Shown in pieces: positions 41,409 to 53,900 of a stretch of 64,000 nt of DNA (the first letter of the stretch is position 1; every line of letters begins with the position of its first letter). Under the pieces are notes generated by a model. That model was not told the origin of the DNA. It worked only from the letters and a program-made list of their open reading frames with translations, and did not search any database. A program made the translations under genes and the position numbers. This DNA is from Mycteria americana (Eukaryota > Chordata > Aves > Ciconiiformes > Ciconiidae), in contig NW_027445436.1 in NCBI RefSeq assembly GCF_035582795.1, forward strand, positions 5,020,770 to 5,084,769, given 5' to 3'.

Positions 41409-42835
41409 AGCTCTTCCTGTTGCTCTTGACATTCCTTGCAAGTCTCAACTCCAACTAAGCTTTAACTTTCCTGATACCATCCCTATATGCCTGGACAATA
41501 TTTCTCAATTCCTCCTCTGTAGCCTGTCTCTGCTTTCATCCTCTGCATGCTGCCTTTATGCGTTGGAGCTTCATAATTAGTGCCCTATACTTCTGCAGAG
41601 CATGCTGTCCTTCAGCACAGTATAATTCCATTTACCTGAAAGTTCTATCTATCTCTGATAGAAGCTTTTGGGTCTCAGGAGACATCCCTCTAACAAGGAA
41701 AGAGATCAGCTCTAGAAGGCATGTCAGGCAAAAAGAGTTTTTTCTAATGATTTCAGTGGTATACTTCCCATAAAGCCATACCTTCCAATTCTAGCTGTTT
41801 TCTTCAGATTAAATGGTTTAAAGAGGCCCATAAATATATGCCCCAATATACTGTAGCCTCAGAAAATCAATAGAATATGGTAGAAACTGCATTTAAGCAA
41901 AGTTGAATTATCTAGATCATTTATCTAAAGCAGCTTTGAATTTTACAGATCTTCTATTCCTAAGATACATGTATTCATGTAAGCATGGTATGTTTATTTT
42001 CCATTTCCTAGAAATACTACCTTACAAATATTTTAATTGCCTTTAATTTACCATGACAAAGTAATCATTCTCCTATACCTACTAACAGTGTTTTGAAACT
42101 ATAAGCTACCCTGTGATGCTCCCACAGTGAGCAAGAAGTCTGAAATAACAAGCTTTATTCTTTCCTTTGATTTCTTTTTCCTCTTCCCATGCTCTCCAGG
42201 CTTGCATGCCCTTCTAACTCCCTCTCTCCACAGTGATGTAACCTTTCTGTCTCTCTTACCTATCTAGGTCAGTGTTACATCCTCTGAACATGTAGTTTTA
42301 TCAACATCCAATAGACACAAAGTCTGATCTAAAGTTTGGACATGCAAAAATATTTGGACCCACAAATTTGCACCCACAAATTTTGGACCCACAAATTTGG
42401 ACCCACAAATTTGCAAATCTGAATGCAAGTCAAGGTTTGGATTTCAAGTTCACCCTATGTTTATAGGTGGTCACGACCAATAAAGTCTGTGAGAAAGACA
42501 GCAAACCTTCAGGTAGACCACAGAAAAAGAGACTTTATCCCATATACAAGTCCCTCCCTGTCTCAATTGTCTGGAAAACATATGTTTCAATCTGATATCT
42601 TTGTATACTATAGAGATTCCTTTGCTTTTAGTAAATACAGTTTATAAACACTCAAAATTTAAGAATTTTAAATCATTAAAACTCACAAGAAATAGAATTT
42701 CTTTATACTATAATATCACAGAAAAAAATCCACCATCAAGCACAGAATTATCTCATTTCTTTTAAAACTGACTTATCACTGCAGACAATTCATTAAGTCA
42801 GATAACCTATTAAAAAAAAAAAAGTAGCCAACTAG
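41409..42835. other. Intergenic, with a small tandem repeat
   Basis: AT-rich single-copy-looking sequence. At 42353-42418 a unit close to ACCCACAAATTTGG is repeated about four times. No exon or transposon was recognised. Confidence 0.5.
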
Positions 42836-43744
42836 TGCCTTAATAGTTGTTTAGGTATAAAAGTGTAAGTAGACAATAGCCAATGGATCCAGAAGATAGC
42901 TAAAAAGGGAGTGCGAGGTTAAAAAACCAAATGGCTGCTTGTGATGGATGCACCCACTCTGACTGAGTAGTACTTTGGTTCAGGTATCACCGACAAGTAG
43001 GCCTGACTGAAATCATCCTTGATGTGCAAACCTTGAGAATTGTGCTAGGCCATATCTTCTCAGGAACTAAGGAATCTAGGCCATGTCTTATCAGGAGCTA
43101 ACAGTACCAGCCTGAGCTGGGACTAGACAAAACTAAAACTGCTACAGCTGCACTCCTGCACATACACCAAAGGGGGGGTTTAACTACGAGTCAATCACTT
43201 TATGCTATAAATATCTGTAGTCCCCCCAAGCCCATTGAGCTCTCCTGTATGGCAGCAGGCTGCACGGCAGTGATCTTCCCCTTGAGCAGGGACACCTCTT
43301 AAGGTTACTCCTCGAGGTTGAGAGACCCCTTACCCAGCATCTGATATCTATAACAAGGTAAGCAACATTTTACATTAGGCCTAAAAGTATATTGTATGCT
43401 AGCAACATTTATACATCCAGCTAGTAAGTAGTAGTGTTTGACATGTTTAGTGTTTCTAAATCATTGTGTTATTTAGTGTTTCTAAATCATTTAGATTTAG
43501 AAATCGATTTAGTGTTTCTAAATCATTGACTAACCACTGTCTAAATTATCGTTTAAATCATCATTTAAATCATTGTCAAATCACTGTTTAATTACCATTC
43601 AATTATTGCTTAATCACCATTTGATTACTATTTAATTTTCATTCAGTCATCGATTAACTATCATTTGATCATCGTTTAATCATTAATAAACCCCTTTTAG
43701 TTAACCCCACAACGATGACTTCTCTTAATAATTCACTTGTGACA
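42836..43744 (+). mobile_element. Possible LTR-like element upstream of ZFAND5
   Basis: The stretch has LTR-like architecture: an inverted-repeat-poor start near TGCCTTAATAG, a U3-like part with repeated AGGCCATRTCTTMTCAGGA motifs (43048-43095), GCTATAAATATC (43203-43214), a splice-donor-like AACAAGGTAAGC (43352-43363), an AATAAA (43686-43691) and an end near TTGTGACA (43744). The flanks CTAG and CTAC are only a near-duplication. It could instead be old host sequence. Confidence 0.3.
43425..43690. repeat. Degenerate short tandem repeats of AATCATTGTTTA type
   Basis: About 20 loosely repeated units of 12-15 bases such as TTTAAATCATTG, TTTAATCACCAT and TTGATCATCG, following a more exact repeat of TAGTGTTTCTAAATCATT (43449-43525). 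It looks like an expanded short motif within the preceding element. Confidence 0.7.
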
Positions 43745-43749
43745 CTACT

Positions 43750-44960
43750 GCACGTGCAAGTTTAAACGGAACCATTAGGGGCGGAGGTGTCTGTTATTAG
43801 GGCAAGTAGATGGGGGAAGGCTTTGTTTCCTCTATCTCCTTGCACGTAGTCTCGTCCCATTCCTGTGGGCGGGGTGAAGCTGCGTGAGACAGTTGTCACT
43901 GCTCTGGACACAGCTCCTTCCGCTTCCCCGCCCCCCCTGGAGGGCAGACGATTCTCTGACTACGCGCGGAGTCTCTGTCCATTCCTGTATAGTCTCCAGT
44001 CTCAGGGAGGTTGGTGACTCTGCAGGCGATGGCGGCAGTACCGTGAGCTACCTCGCATATGCCTCGTCCTCTCTTCCCCCTCCCTAGCCGCCTCCACGTG
44101 GAAGTGCGCGGGCGTGCAGGCCTCAGCAGCATCCAGGAGGAGGCGGAGCTGACGCCAGCGGACCGGCGGGTTCGGGTTCTTCCTCCACCCTTCTTCCTCA
44201 ATTCTTTCTCTTTTTTGTGTCTTCCTTTCGTCCTTCTGCGTGTCGCGCGTCTCGTTCCGCGCTGCTGCCGCAGAAGGGAAGCGGCGGTGGCGCCGCCAGC
44301 TTTGTGCCCTGCACCCTCTTGCCCTTCGCTCTCCCAGAAACAGTCCGGAGCCACCTGCAGCGCCTCCGACATCGGCCGTGGGGTTTCTCGCTCCGCCTCC
44401 CCCCTCCCAGGAGCAGGTACACGGGCGCTGAGGGGCGGCTGGGGGGGATGCGGGCTCGGTTTCTGAGAGCTGTTAGCGCGGTGGCGGTGTGCGCAGAGGA
44501 GCGGCGCGGGGGGCGCTTGGGCCTCCCCGCGGCGTTTCTACTGCCTTCCGCGAGGCGAGGAGTGGCAGGGCGTCTCTCGTCTCCTCCGACGATCTCCTTC
44601 CTCTCACTCTGACGCGGTAGGTGCTGCGGAGGGAGGCCGCGGGCCGGGCTGGCGCACACCCCTCTCATCCCTTAGTGGGGCAGACAAAGGGAGCGAGACA
44701 ATGAGGCTTCCTCAGTCCTCACTGGGTGAGGGGAGCCGCGCGGCAGCCATTGCCGAACATGATTCAGGGGTTTGTGAGAGGCCCCGGCGCGGCAGGGAGT
44801 GCCCCGGGCTCCACATTTCCGGCTTGGCACCCTCTCCTATTTTTTTTGCTCCTTAGCCCGGCAGCCTCTGGGTCTTTTGTGTTCCGGTGTCGTCGTCGGG
44901 GGGGGGAGGGGACTGAAACGTACCACGCTTTGAGCACTTGGCGGTGCCTTTCCTTTTGTC
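43750..44960 (+). promoter_or_regulatory. ZFAND5: CpG island and probable ZFAND5 promoter/first exon
   Basis: A sharp GC- and CpG-rich block (dense from about 43860 to 44930) in an AT-rich landscape, 4.5 kb upstream of the first coding exon and on the same strand. A likely non-coding first exon ends at 44416 with GGAGCAG|GTACAC; an alternative donor is CGCG|GTAGGT near 44611. Open frames here on both strands are by-products of high GC content. The rightward gene is ZFAND5. A leftward divergent transcript cannot be excluded. Confidence 0.7.
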
Positions 44961-47900
44961 TGAGTCGTTGAGCTGGATTTAGTTGTCATTGGGAAATGCC
45001 CGGTTTTGATCCGTGTTCTTCGTCTTTTTGCTTCACCTAGAACACTATTAGAGAAGCGTATACCTGAAACATCCTTGCTGTTTGTTTGGTTTTTGGGTGT
45101 TTTTTGTGGTCCGTTTTCTAGCGGAAGATATTCAGATAAATATTTAACCAGCTAGTTTAGCCCCATCGCTGACTCAATTCCAAGGCTTTATTATTGATTT
45201 AAAATTAGTTTGTATTTGTATTCCCTTTATTATATTAAAATGAGTATTAGGATAACTTTAAGTGCATTTATTATGAACTTCACGAAGTGCATAAGTGTTA
45301 GGATTCAGTTGTAGTTTATTGGAAGTGCACTCGGTGTGCAAGAAAGAGCTTAGTTATATTGATCATTCAAATAATCTCAATATCTGCTGTTATTAAAGTT
45401 GACTATGCCTCAGCTTAGTTGTAATTTGGAACTAAAAAGATGTCTTAGTTATGAGACTTTGTTAAATACTTTATTATTATTATTAGTTATGTTCCCCTTT
45501 TAGCTTAGCTGGGTAAATTTGCCAGTAACTGAAGGTCAGTGATGTAAACTACTGTTTGAGTTAACATGCTGAATAAAATAGCTCCTTTTTATATTGGGAG
45601 GTCGGGGTTAAACAGGGACATCTCTGAGGGTTAAGACTTTCTCCTTTTGGGGGTAGAAGAGATCTTTATATTTTTTGCAAAGGTTTGGTTGTAACCACCC
45701 AACCAAAAGGTTGGGGGATGTATTTGTAAGGCCGTGAGAGAGTAATCATCTCTTAGGTCTCTGATCATAGCCGGTTGTTTTCTGTTCTTGCTGTGAAATA
45801 GAGATGAAAATGTCTGTCTGAGATGACTACCTCATAATGCTGCATTTTCTTGATTGAATTTAAGTATCTGCACTCTAGAAAAGAAGCTGTTTTCCTCTAG
45901 AAAAGAAGCTGTAGTCATGTTAATAGAATTTCATATTTTCCTCTTACAGTGGGTGTATGCTCGGCCGCTTCAGTTCTGTGGGTTGTTGGAGTTGGCAGCC
46001 TTCAGAGATGTAAATAGAAGCTGATTTCAGAGGCCCCTGCTGACAAGGTTTTGTGTCTCAGCCTTTAGCTTAGCCTGTCCTGCCTGTCACAAGGTTGCAG
46101 TGTAAGCTAATGTGCTCACCCATGTGACCCAAGTTTCTGAGAAAAGTTCAGGAAAGCAGATATGTGATGGTATTAGCTAGTTTTCCAGGAAATAGAACTG
46201 AATTTGTAAGGCCTTAGCTAGTTACTGATCTTAGTAGAAAAGCTCATAGGGAAGAATTGGAGAAGTCTGTAATCTGTCTCTTCTGAAAACTTCAGTTTCA
46301 CTGTTGGTTCAAAAGATTAAATGGCATATTTTAGTGTCCTGGTTAGTAGATTAAATTCTGGAAAGTGTATTATAACCTAGTCAGGTGATACCTGGACCTT
46401 AAGGAGTGTGAAAAAGCACAATTTCTTAAGCGTTGGATAACAACTTAATCTTTCAATTAAGGGCATGTAGTGAAAGACTGTGCTGACAAAGGAGCCATGA
46501 AGACTCTTGTTTGTGATATGTTAATACCAGCATTAATACCTAAAGCTAAATTTAGTAAGTGGTGAAACATGCTAATTTGAAAGTGGAGCAAGTCAATTGA
46601 GATTGATGGTGGTAGTGTATGTGATAGCATTTTTGATAGTACTTTAAGCTTACCTGCATAATAAGGGCAGAAGTACAGTCTTTATTTGTATTATAATAAC
46701 ATAGAGCTACAATAAAGATGAGAATATTTTTTTTAGGTCTTAGATTTTCTGTTGTGTCCATTGACTAGTGTATGGCTGTAAAACTGCAGTTTGTTGAGAG
46801 GTATATCAGAATAAGTGTGAGTTTGCTTTGTAGTACTGAAACAAAGGTATAAATCGTTGAAGTCCCATGACCACCAGCAGGCAAGCAGATTAATTTTACT
46901 CTTTTCTCCTGCTATTGATTTACTTTGACCCAAGAAGTTTAGACTAACTAGACAAATGCTGCTGTCAATTACAGTTGTCATACTGTTGAGATATTAGCAT
47001 TTGGTATGTTTGAGTTCTCATGGGCATCAGCAGACAAATGTCCCTTATTGTGGCTGCCCTTAGAGGAAAGCAGTAATCTAGAGTTTTCACTAAAATGTCT
47101 CCAAGTGCCATAGGCAGTACTTCCACTAAATGTAAATTTTTGGAGGACAAGCGCAATATTCTTATGTGACCTCAATTTGTAGTAGATCGCTTGATTACTG
47201 TATTCCAGTTGTATTGCCATTGGGAACTAAGGATTTGGTTACTATATCGGTTTTTCTACTAGCCTTGTTTTGCAGAGGTTAACTACCAGTGAAGGTGAAG
47301 TATTTTTATTCCTAACTTTTGCAGTTGATGGCAGAGATGAGGGTTAGCATTATCTACTTTTTGGGAGGTGCAGAAGTCTGCCTATATCTTTAAGACAAAA
47401 GATTTAACTGGCTTTTTGGAAATGCGTAGGCTGTGTAAATGAATGTATTCAACAGTCTAAAATTGTTTTATTTTTCTTGGAAGAGTAAAATCTGGTCTAA
47501 GCTTATTTTATAAATGCTTTTTGATAATCTGTTTTGAGGGCCTGTTGTATGCATGTTGTTGCCAGTTAATATTCGGTATTGGGCTTCATATGCAATTTAA
47601 GCAGAGTTAAAGGTCTTGTTATGGAAACTTCTCCTAAAGATATAAAATACAGTTTTAAAATGCCTGTTGCCCATACTTCAGTGATTTTTGTTCTGTTTAA
47701 CAAATGTGTTGTGAAAGTACAAACTGCTAATAATGGGATTGGCATCAGAATGATGCAAGATCAATATTACTGAAAAAGTGGAGTTCTTCTTTTGGAGTCT
47801 GCAAAGATAAGTTATGCTAATTACCAGAATTGTTTAGTAGACCCAAACTTGGTCTTGCTTATTCTACCCATCTAGCTGTGGTTTGTTGTTTGGTTGTGGG

Positions 47901-48037
47901 CTTTTTTTTTTTTTTCTACCCTGTAAGTGCTCAGAGGTTGGTAATAAAGTTTTTGTTGGTGGTTGAATTCAATTTGGTCGTAACCTGCACGCACAGCTCA
48001 GTGTCTGACAAGTATATTACTTCTTAGTATTACTATG
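44961..48037 (+). other. ZFAND5: ZFAND5 5' intron, no further feature
   Basis: AT-rich intron sequence. The only structure noted is a short duplication of CTCTAGAAAAGAAGCTGT at 45884-45913. No coding exon or recognisable transposon. Confidence 0.5.
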
Positions 48038-49176
48038 TGTATTGGGTTTGTGTGACAAGTTTTTGGTAGTGGGGGGGCCACGGGGGTGGCTTCTGTGAGA
48101 AGCTGCTAGAAGCTTTCCCCTATGTCCCATAGAGCCAATGCCAGCCAGCTCCAAGACAGACCCGCCGCTGGCCAAGGCTGAGCCAATCAGTGATGGTGGT
48201 AGCGCCTCTGTGATAACATATTTGGGGGGGGGGGGACCTGCTGTGCAACAGCAGCCAGAAGAGAGGAGTGAGAATATGTGAGAGCAACAGCTCTGCAAAC
48301 ACCAAGGTCAGTGAAGAAGGAGGGGGAGGAGGTGCTCCAGGCACCAGAGCAGAGATTCCCCTGCAGCCCTTGGTGAAGACCATGGTGAGGCAGGCTGTCC
48401 CCCTGCAGCCCATGGAGTTTAACGGTGGAGCAGATATCCACCCTGCAGCCTGTGGAGGACCCCACACCAGAGCAGGTGGATGTGCCCAAAGGAGGCTGTG
48501 ACCCCATGGAGAGCCCGTGCTGGAGCAGGCTCCTGGCAGGACCTGTGACCCCGTGGAGACAGGAGCCCATGCTGGAGCAGGTTTGTTGGCAGGACTTGTG
48601 ACCTCGTGGAGGACTTATGCTGGAGTCTGTTCCTGAAGGACTGCACCTTGTGGAAAGGACAAGTGGAAAGGACCCACGCTGGAGGAGTTCTTGAAGAACT
48701 GCAGCCTGTGGGAAGGACCCACGTTGGAGAAGTTCATGGAGGACTGTTTCCTGTGGGAGGGACACCATGCTGGAGCAGGGGAAGAGTGCAAGGAGGAAGG
48801 AGTGGCAGAGAGACTGCATGATGAACTGACCGCAACCCCCATTCCCCATCCCCCTGTGCTGCTTGGAGGGGGGGAGGAGGTAGAGCAATCAGGAGTGAAG
48901 TTGAGCCTGGGAAGAAGGGAGGGGAGGGGTGAAGATGTTTTTAAAATTTGGTTTTATTTCTCATCATCCTACTCCGATTTGATTGGCAATAAATTTAATT
49001 TTCCCCGAGTTGAGTCTGTTTTGCCTGTGATGGTAATTGGTGAGTGATCTCTCCCTGTCCTTATCTTGACCCGTGAGCCTTTCATTGCATTTTTCTCCAC
49101 CTGTCCAGCTGAGGAGGGGGAGTGATAGAGCAGCTTTGGTGGGCACCTGGCTTTCAGCCAAGGTTGACCCAATACA
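48038..49176 (+). mobile_element. Solo LTR in the ZFAND5 5' intron, TSD CTATG
   Basis: A 1139-bp LTR with terminal inverted repeats TGTATTGGGTT/AACCCAATACA and CTATG on both sides (48033-48037 and 49177-49181). It has a CCAATCAG box (48184-48191), repeated 45-60 bp segments built on GGAGCAGGTTTGTTGGCAGG and GAAGGACTGCAC (48330-48780), and AATAAA (48987-48992). Orientation is the same as ZFAND5. It ends about 220 bases before the first coding exon. A second copy is at 30063-32212 and an inverted partial copy at 55736-59197. Confidence 0.95.
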
Positions 49177-49403
49177 CTATGATAACGCTTTTTACCTCTC
49201 ATAGAGGTTCATAACTATGTTACTTATCAATACAATTGAAGTATTGAATTATATATTAACATCCATATAGCCATCTTTAAAAATGCTGATATAGCTTTTT
49301 GTGGGCAAGGTAAGCAGACCTATTTTAATTCTATAACCCTGTAATTGATTTTGGTGAAATGCCAGTTCCTAATGCAGCTCTTGGTTTTATTTACAGCATT
49401 GAA

Positions 49404-49554
49404 ATGGCTCAGGAGACAAACCAGACCCCAGGGCCCATGCTGTGTAGTACAGGATGTGGATTTTATGGAAATCCTAGGACAAATGGGATGTGTTCTGTTT
49501 GCTACAAAGAGCATCTTCAGCGACAGCAGAATAGTGGTAGAATCAGCCCAATGG
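49404..49554 (+). CDS. ZFAND5: ZFAND5 first coding exon (A20 zinc finger)
   Basis: The acceptor TTTATTTACAG ends at 49396; seven bases later ATG at 49404 opens [10 protein letters not shown]. The A20-type zinc finger follows: CSTGC (Cys residues about 14 and 18), then CSVC (about 30 and 33), spacing C-x3-C-x11-C-x2-C, which binds ubiquitin. The exon ends RISPMG-split at 49554 before GTAAAG, phase 1. The Met is chosen because the family begins MAQET and the upstream frame is non-coding. No lesion is visible, so the copy looks under selection. Confidence 0.95.
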
Positions 49555-49973
49555 GTAAAGGTTTGAGTATTTTTATTTTTTTTGTGTGTCTTGAAAATAT
49601 AATGTATAGGTGATGAGAGGAATCGTAGAATTTTTTTTCAGGAGATCTTCTGATAGCTGCATACTAAAACTATGAATATCAAAGGGAATAATACTTTAAA
49701 TCTTAGTAAAAATAAAAATGCATTTTTGTGTAATATATTCTAGCCCACTTGGTGTTGAGCCTTAATTTGCATTTCTACTTACCCTCTGCTATGCGTGTGT
49801 TCTTATATAATCCCTGTATTTTGGTCATTAACAATATAGTCTGTCTTTTAATTAAGAAGATGCAGTAGAATGAGGAATGATTGGAAACGGTTCATAACTC
49901 TATGTAAAACTACTTGACTAACTTGTATTCTATACTTTACTTATAATTAACTTCTCAAATTTCTGTTATATAG

Positions 49974-50085
49974 GGACAGCTAGTGGTTCAAACAGTCCTA
50001 CCTCAGACTCTGCATCTGTACAGAGAGCAGACACTAGCTTAAACAACTGTGAAGGTACTGCTAGTAGCACAGCTGAAAAATCAAG
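49974..50085 (+). CDS. ZFAND5: ZFAND5 second coding exon (Ser/Thr-rich linker)
   Basis: The acceptor TTCTGTTATATAG ends at 49973; the donor is TCAAG|GTAAG at 50085/50086. The reading continues [20 protein letters not shown] then [17 protein letters not shown], the flexible linker after the A20 finger. The frame joins in phase with both neighbours (phase 1 in, phase 2 out). A CR1 begins six bases inside the following intron. Confidence 0.95.
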
Positions 50086-50087
50086 GT

Positions 50088-50520
50088 AAGATCATAGAAT
50101 CATTTAGGTTGGAAAAGACCTTTAAGATCGAGTCCAACCATAAACCTAACACTGCCAAGTCCACCACTAAACCATGTCCCTAAGCACCATGTCTACACAG
50201 TCTTTTAAATACCTCCAGGGATGGTGACTCAACCACTTCCCTGGGCAGCCTGTTCCAATGCTTGACAACCCTTTTGGTGAAGAAATTTTTCCTAATATCC
50301 AATCTAAACCTCCCTTGGTGCAACTTGAGGCTGTTTCCTCTTGTCCTACGGCTTGTTACTTGGGAGAAGAGACTTGACACCCACCTCACTACAACCTCCT
50401 TTCAGGGAGTTGTAGAGAGCAATAAGGTCTCCCCTCAGCCTCCTTTTCTCCAAGCTTAACAACCCCAGTTCCCTCCGCTGCTCCTCATAAGACTTGTGCT
50501 CTAGACCCTTCACCAGATGA
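50088..50520 (-). mobile_element. CR1 fragment abutting the ZFAND5 splice donor
   Basis: Plus strand starts TCATAGAATCATTTAGGTTGG, the reverse complement of the CR1 tail, and holds the last part of ORF2 ([39 protein letters not shown]). It starts at about 50091, directly after the GTAAG donor, and ends near 50517. AAGGTA flanks both sides (50083-50088 and 50521-50526), which suggests that the donor site itself was the duplicated target. Confidence 0.9.
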
Positions 50521-50900
50521 AGGTATTATTTTGAGGTTTGAATGAACTGTGAGTGTATAGCAAGTTAAAGTAACATTGCAGTAACCTTGCCCTATTACAG
50601 TGAGTTTCTGTGGAGGAAAAAGGGACAGCGCACCTGACAGTGCTTTATGAATCCTTATAAATGAGAACTAATTAGTGTTTGGTGTTGGACTACTGCATTT
50701 ACAAGGACATTTCTGGTTTATCTGGGGAAATATTTGCTACAGATTGCCTAGTTTCTTCTAGGGAAGAGAGATAGAAATACAGGTCAGGAACGTGTATCAA
50801 TAATAACTGATCAGATAGTCTATTGATGGATTTTGACAGTTTAAGCTCTTATTATGAACCCAAAACTAATGTAATTACCCATTTCACTGTACATAAACAG

Positions 50901-50998
50901 AATTGTGCCTGTTGCCGCTTTGCCTGTAATGCAGCAAATGACAGAAATGAGCATTTCGAGAGAGGAAAAAGTATCACAGAAAACAGAGACCGAGCCAG
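50901..50998 (+). CDS. ZFAND5: ZFAND5 third coding exon
   Basis: The acceptor CACTGTACATAAACAG ends at 50900; the donor is GAGCCAG|GTATGT at 50998/50999. In phase with the previous exon it encodes IVPVAALPVMQQMTEMSISR then EEKVSQKTETEP, the linker between the A20 and AN1 fingers. It leaves in phase 1. Further exons should carry the AN1 finger (CFMCRKKVGLTGF type), not found in the window. Confidence 0.9.
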
Positions 50999-53900
50999 GT
51001 ATGTTTGCAGAGTAACACTGGGTACAACTGACTTAACAGAAGCTGACAATTTATTTACTTTCTCTTAAGTAGGCATATTCCTTTGTGGCGATGGTCTTGA
51101 GGAACTGTTAATTATGGATGCTTCTTGAGTATTAGTACTCTTGGAATCAAGAAAAATGACTAGTGCCAGAATATAGTTTTCAGACACGTGTTTGGTTTTA
51201 GTAGATAATTTGACACTTGAGGAGCATTTTGGCTATCAAACCTTCATTTTTAAAAGTAAGACACTTAAATTCTATCTGGGCATAAGATGTTCAATTTTGA
51301 AGTCAGTGTTGATTTCTGTATATAATCTAGCAGTACAGTTCTTGCTGACTCGTGGCAATCAAAATGGTTTGTTGCATTTGAAGAACAGAGTTCTTAATAA
51401 ATTCCATTCTACAGAAGAATGAGAGTGGGGGAGAAGGGAATATTTGATTTAAAATACTAACAAAGACTGCTAAAGGCTCTTGGACTAATTGAGTAATCAG
51501 TAGATATAACCAAAACATTGTTCTGTGGATATAGAATACTTATGGCATTAATTGCTTAGTTAAGAATGTTCAATTTAAAAGTTTTACTCCTGTTCAAGAA
51601 GGTTGTAGCTGTAGTATTTAAACTTTGAAGTGTAAAGTATTTCTTGGTGGGAGGTGGGGAGGGACTGCTTCCCTACCTACTAGTGAGTGATTGAATTCAT
51701 GTTTTATTATATAGCAGTTTATTCAAATGGGTATCTTAATGTACTTGTTTGATATCTATAGGTATTGACACTTGTTAATTTTAACAGTTCTGAAACAGTC
51801 TTAAAACACTAAAAGCTGATGTTTAATAGGAAAATCTGTTCACCGCAACTGAAGATAAAATGATTTTTTTTTGTTTTGAAAATCTGAGTTGAAAATTGCA
51901 GAAGGTACCACTCAGCACTATTTAGATGCATCTTTGTCAATAAGACTGCTGTTACAGCTGATAGTTAATTGTTCAGTGTTTGTACACAGGTTTTTACTAT
52001 TTTAATTAAGTCATGTTTAAGTTAAAATTGTGACATGAACTAAATTACAATTGCTTTTACTATATTCTTTTTTGGTTATGTACAGACTGAGGAGATCTTT
52101 ACATGTTTCAGCTTCTTGTAACTTATGTTATCTGAAGAGGCTTATTGTATGTAACTTTAAATTTATACTTTTGTTACAATATTTATAAACCCATATTGTC
52201 TTGTTATGAATTGCTACCTGAAAAAGTGACAGGCAGGAAAGAAATACATAAAATGGTCACAGTGGTCAAGTAATAGCTAAATTTTGTCTTATTAAAACTG
52301 CCAATAGGGATTTGTCATTTTGTCAACTGTAAAGGGCAATCTTCTGTTTCTGTTGACTTGATATCCATTTTCTCATAACAAGGCAACTAACTGATAGCAT
52401 CACACAGCACTCTCTATTGATTAGAATAGGGGAAAAATACATAAAAGCGACTCAAGATAATAATCTTGCAGGTTGAAACCAGTCAAAGCTCTGTTAAAGC
52501 TTTGTGTAGAGATCATTGGGAAAACTACTGTAGAATTTAAATGTTTGGAAAAAAACTTCTATAACAAAATTGTCTTCCTTAGTACATATCCATAAATTCT
52601 TGAAACAGTCTTCAGCTGCTCTAAAAGAAGTTCATCAAGTTGGGGGCAGCTTTTAGACATCACAGAATAGTGTCCTTATACATGTTCTTATATACCATTC
52701 TTAGATTACAAAGGGTTTATTAGACATTTAAGATATACCAATTGTTTGCTGTATTCACTGTATTGATCCTGTAACTATCTTGCAGTCAAGAAAAGCTGGC
52801 CTCAACTTCTTGTAAATCCCTATTGTGTTTGGGCTAGTTCCATATTTTTTTTCTTTCTCTTTTTCCAGCAGCATCCAATATGTGTTGGCCCCTCTTGAGG
52901 AGGAGCTGAAACAATAACAGAGTAGATGATTCATGTCACCTCACTACAACAAAGCTAATACTTTCTATGAGATGTAATTCTCTAAGATAATGCCTATCAT
53001 GATGTTGCTAATGAAAAGACTGTTCAGCTTTATGTGTAGTCTCGCCCTGGTTATTGAATTTCATAACTGTCTATCAGATGGTAGGTCAGGAACAAACAAT
53101 GTAGCCTTCAAGCAAAGTAGGTGTCTGTCTCTCTTTTTTCTTTTTTTTTTTTTTTTTTTTTTTCTCTTCAGCACTATGAAGGCTCATTCTCTTCTGCAAG
53201 CCAGAAAGTTCTAAATAGTTAGGTCTGGACAATTGTCTTGAAGTCTGTGGACTAAAAGTATACTTTCTTGCTGTTGGGATTTAAGCTTCATTTTTGTCAA
53301 CTTCAGAACCTTCTAGAATCAGATGCTTAACAGGCTTGGTTTTTCTCTTGTTTTTCACAGGTTGAGGTTGTAACCTGGATTCTCATTCAGAACAAATCAG
53401 GTCTGAAGGCAATTAATCATATCTTAGCATTTGAAGGAAGAAAGGCATGACAGATGTAACTGGCCTAGTTGGTTCTAATTTAGATGTCTAACATGCTGTA
53501 TTTTGTTGTAACTTGTAATTTCTTAGTTCAACTTTCTTGCTTGTAGTTTTGTAATTGAATTGTGGCATGTGTTCAGTACAGTTGCTTATCTGATGAACTG
53601 TTCACAAGTCAGTGAAATATAAAGACCTTTATATCAAAACTCCAATTCATAATTGGGCATTAGTTATATCATGCATTTCATAGGCTTTTGATATGCTTCT
53701 ATACTTTCTAATTAAGGATTGAATTCTAGTCCAGTCTTGACCAAAGTCAGAATATACCTGAAGCAATCTAGAGAGATTGTTCATATTTGTGTCTTTTCCA
53801 CGCTAATTTACAGGAATTAAAAGCAAAAACCCCTTATCTAAATCCTTTACTTTCCTTATGTTGATTATTACATCAGAGCAATACCATTACCAAGTTGGTG

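Noticed and set aside
44059-44668. Overlapping long frames on both strands in the CpG island
   Set aside because: High GC lowers stop frequency; no domain, no codon pattern, and the region fits a promoter with a non-coding first exon.
49404-50998. ZFAND6 instead of ZFAND5
   Set aside because: The A20 finger is shared, but the linker [20 protein letters not shown] and VPVAALPVMQQMTEMSISRE is of the ZFAND5 type.
52860-52920. Candidate ZFAND5 exon after a TTTTTCCAG acceptor-like site
   Set aside because: The following bases read SIQYVLAPLEEELKQ then a stop, with no AN1 finger and no donor; not matching ZFAND5.
53134-53163. Poly-T run as the end of a minus-strand retrogene
   Set aside because: No coding sequence lies to its right on the minus strand and no target duplication was found.
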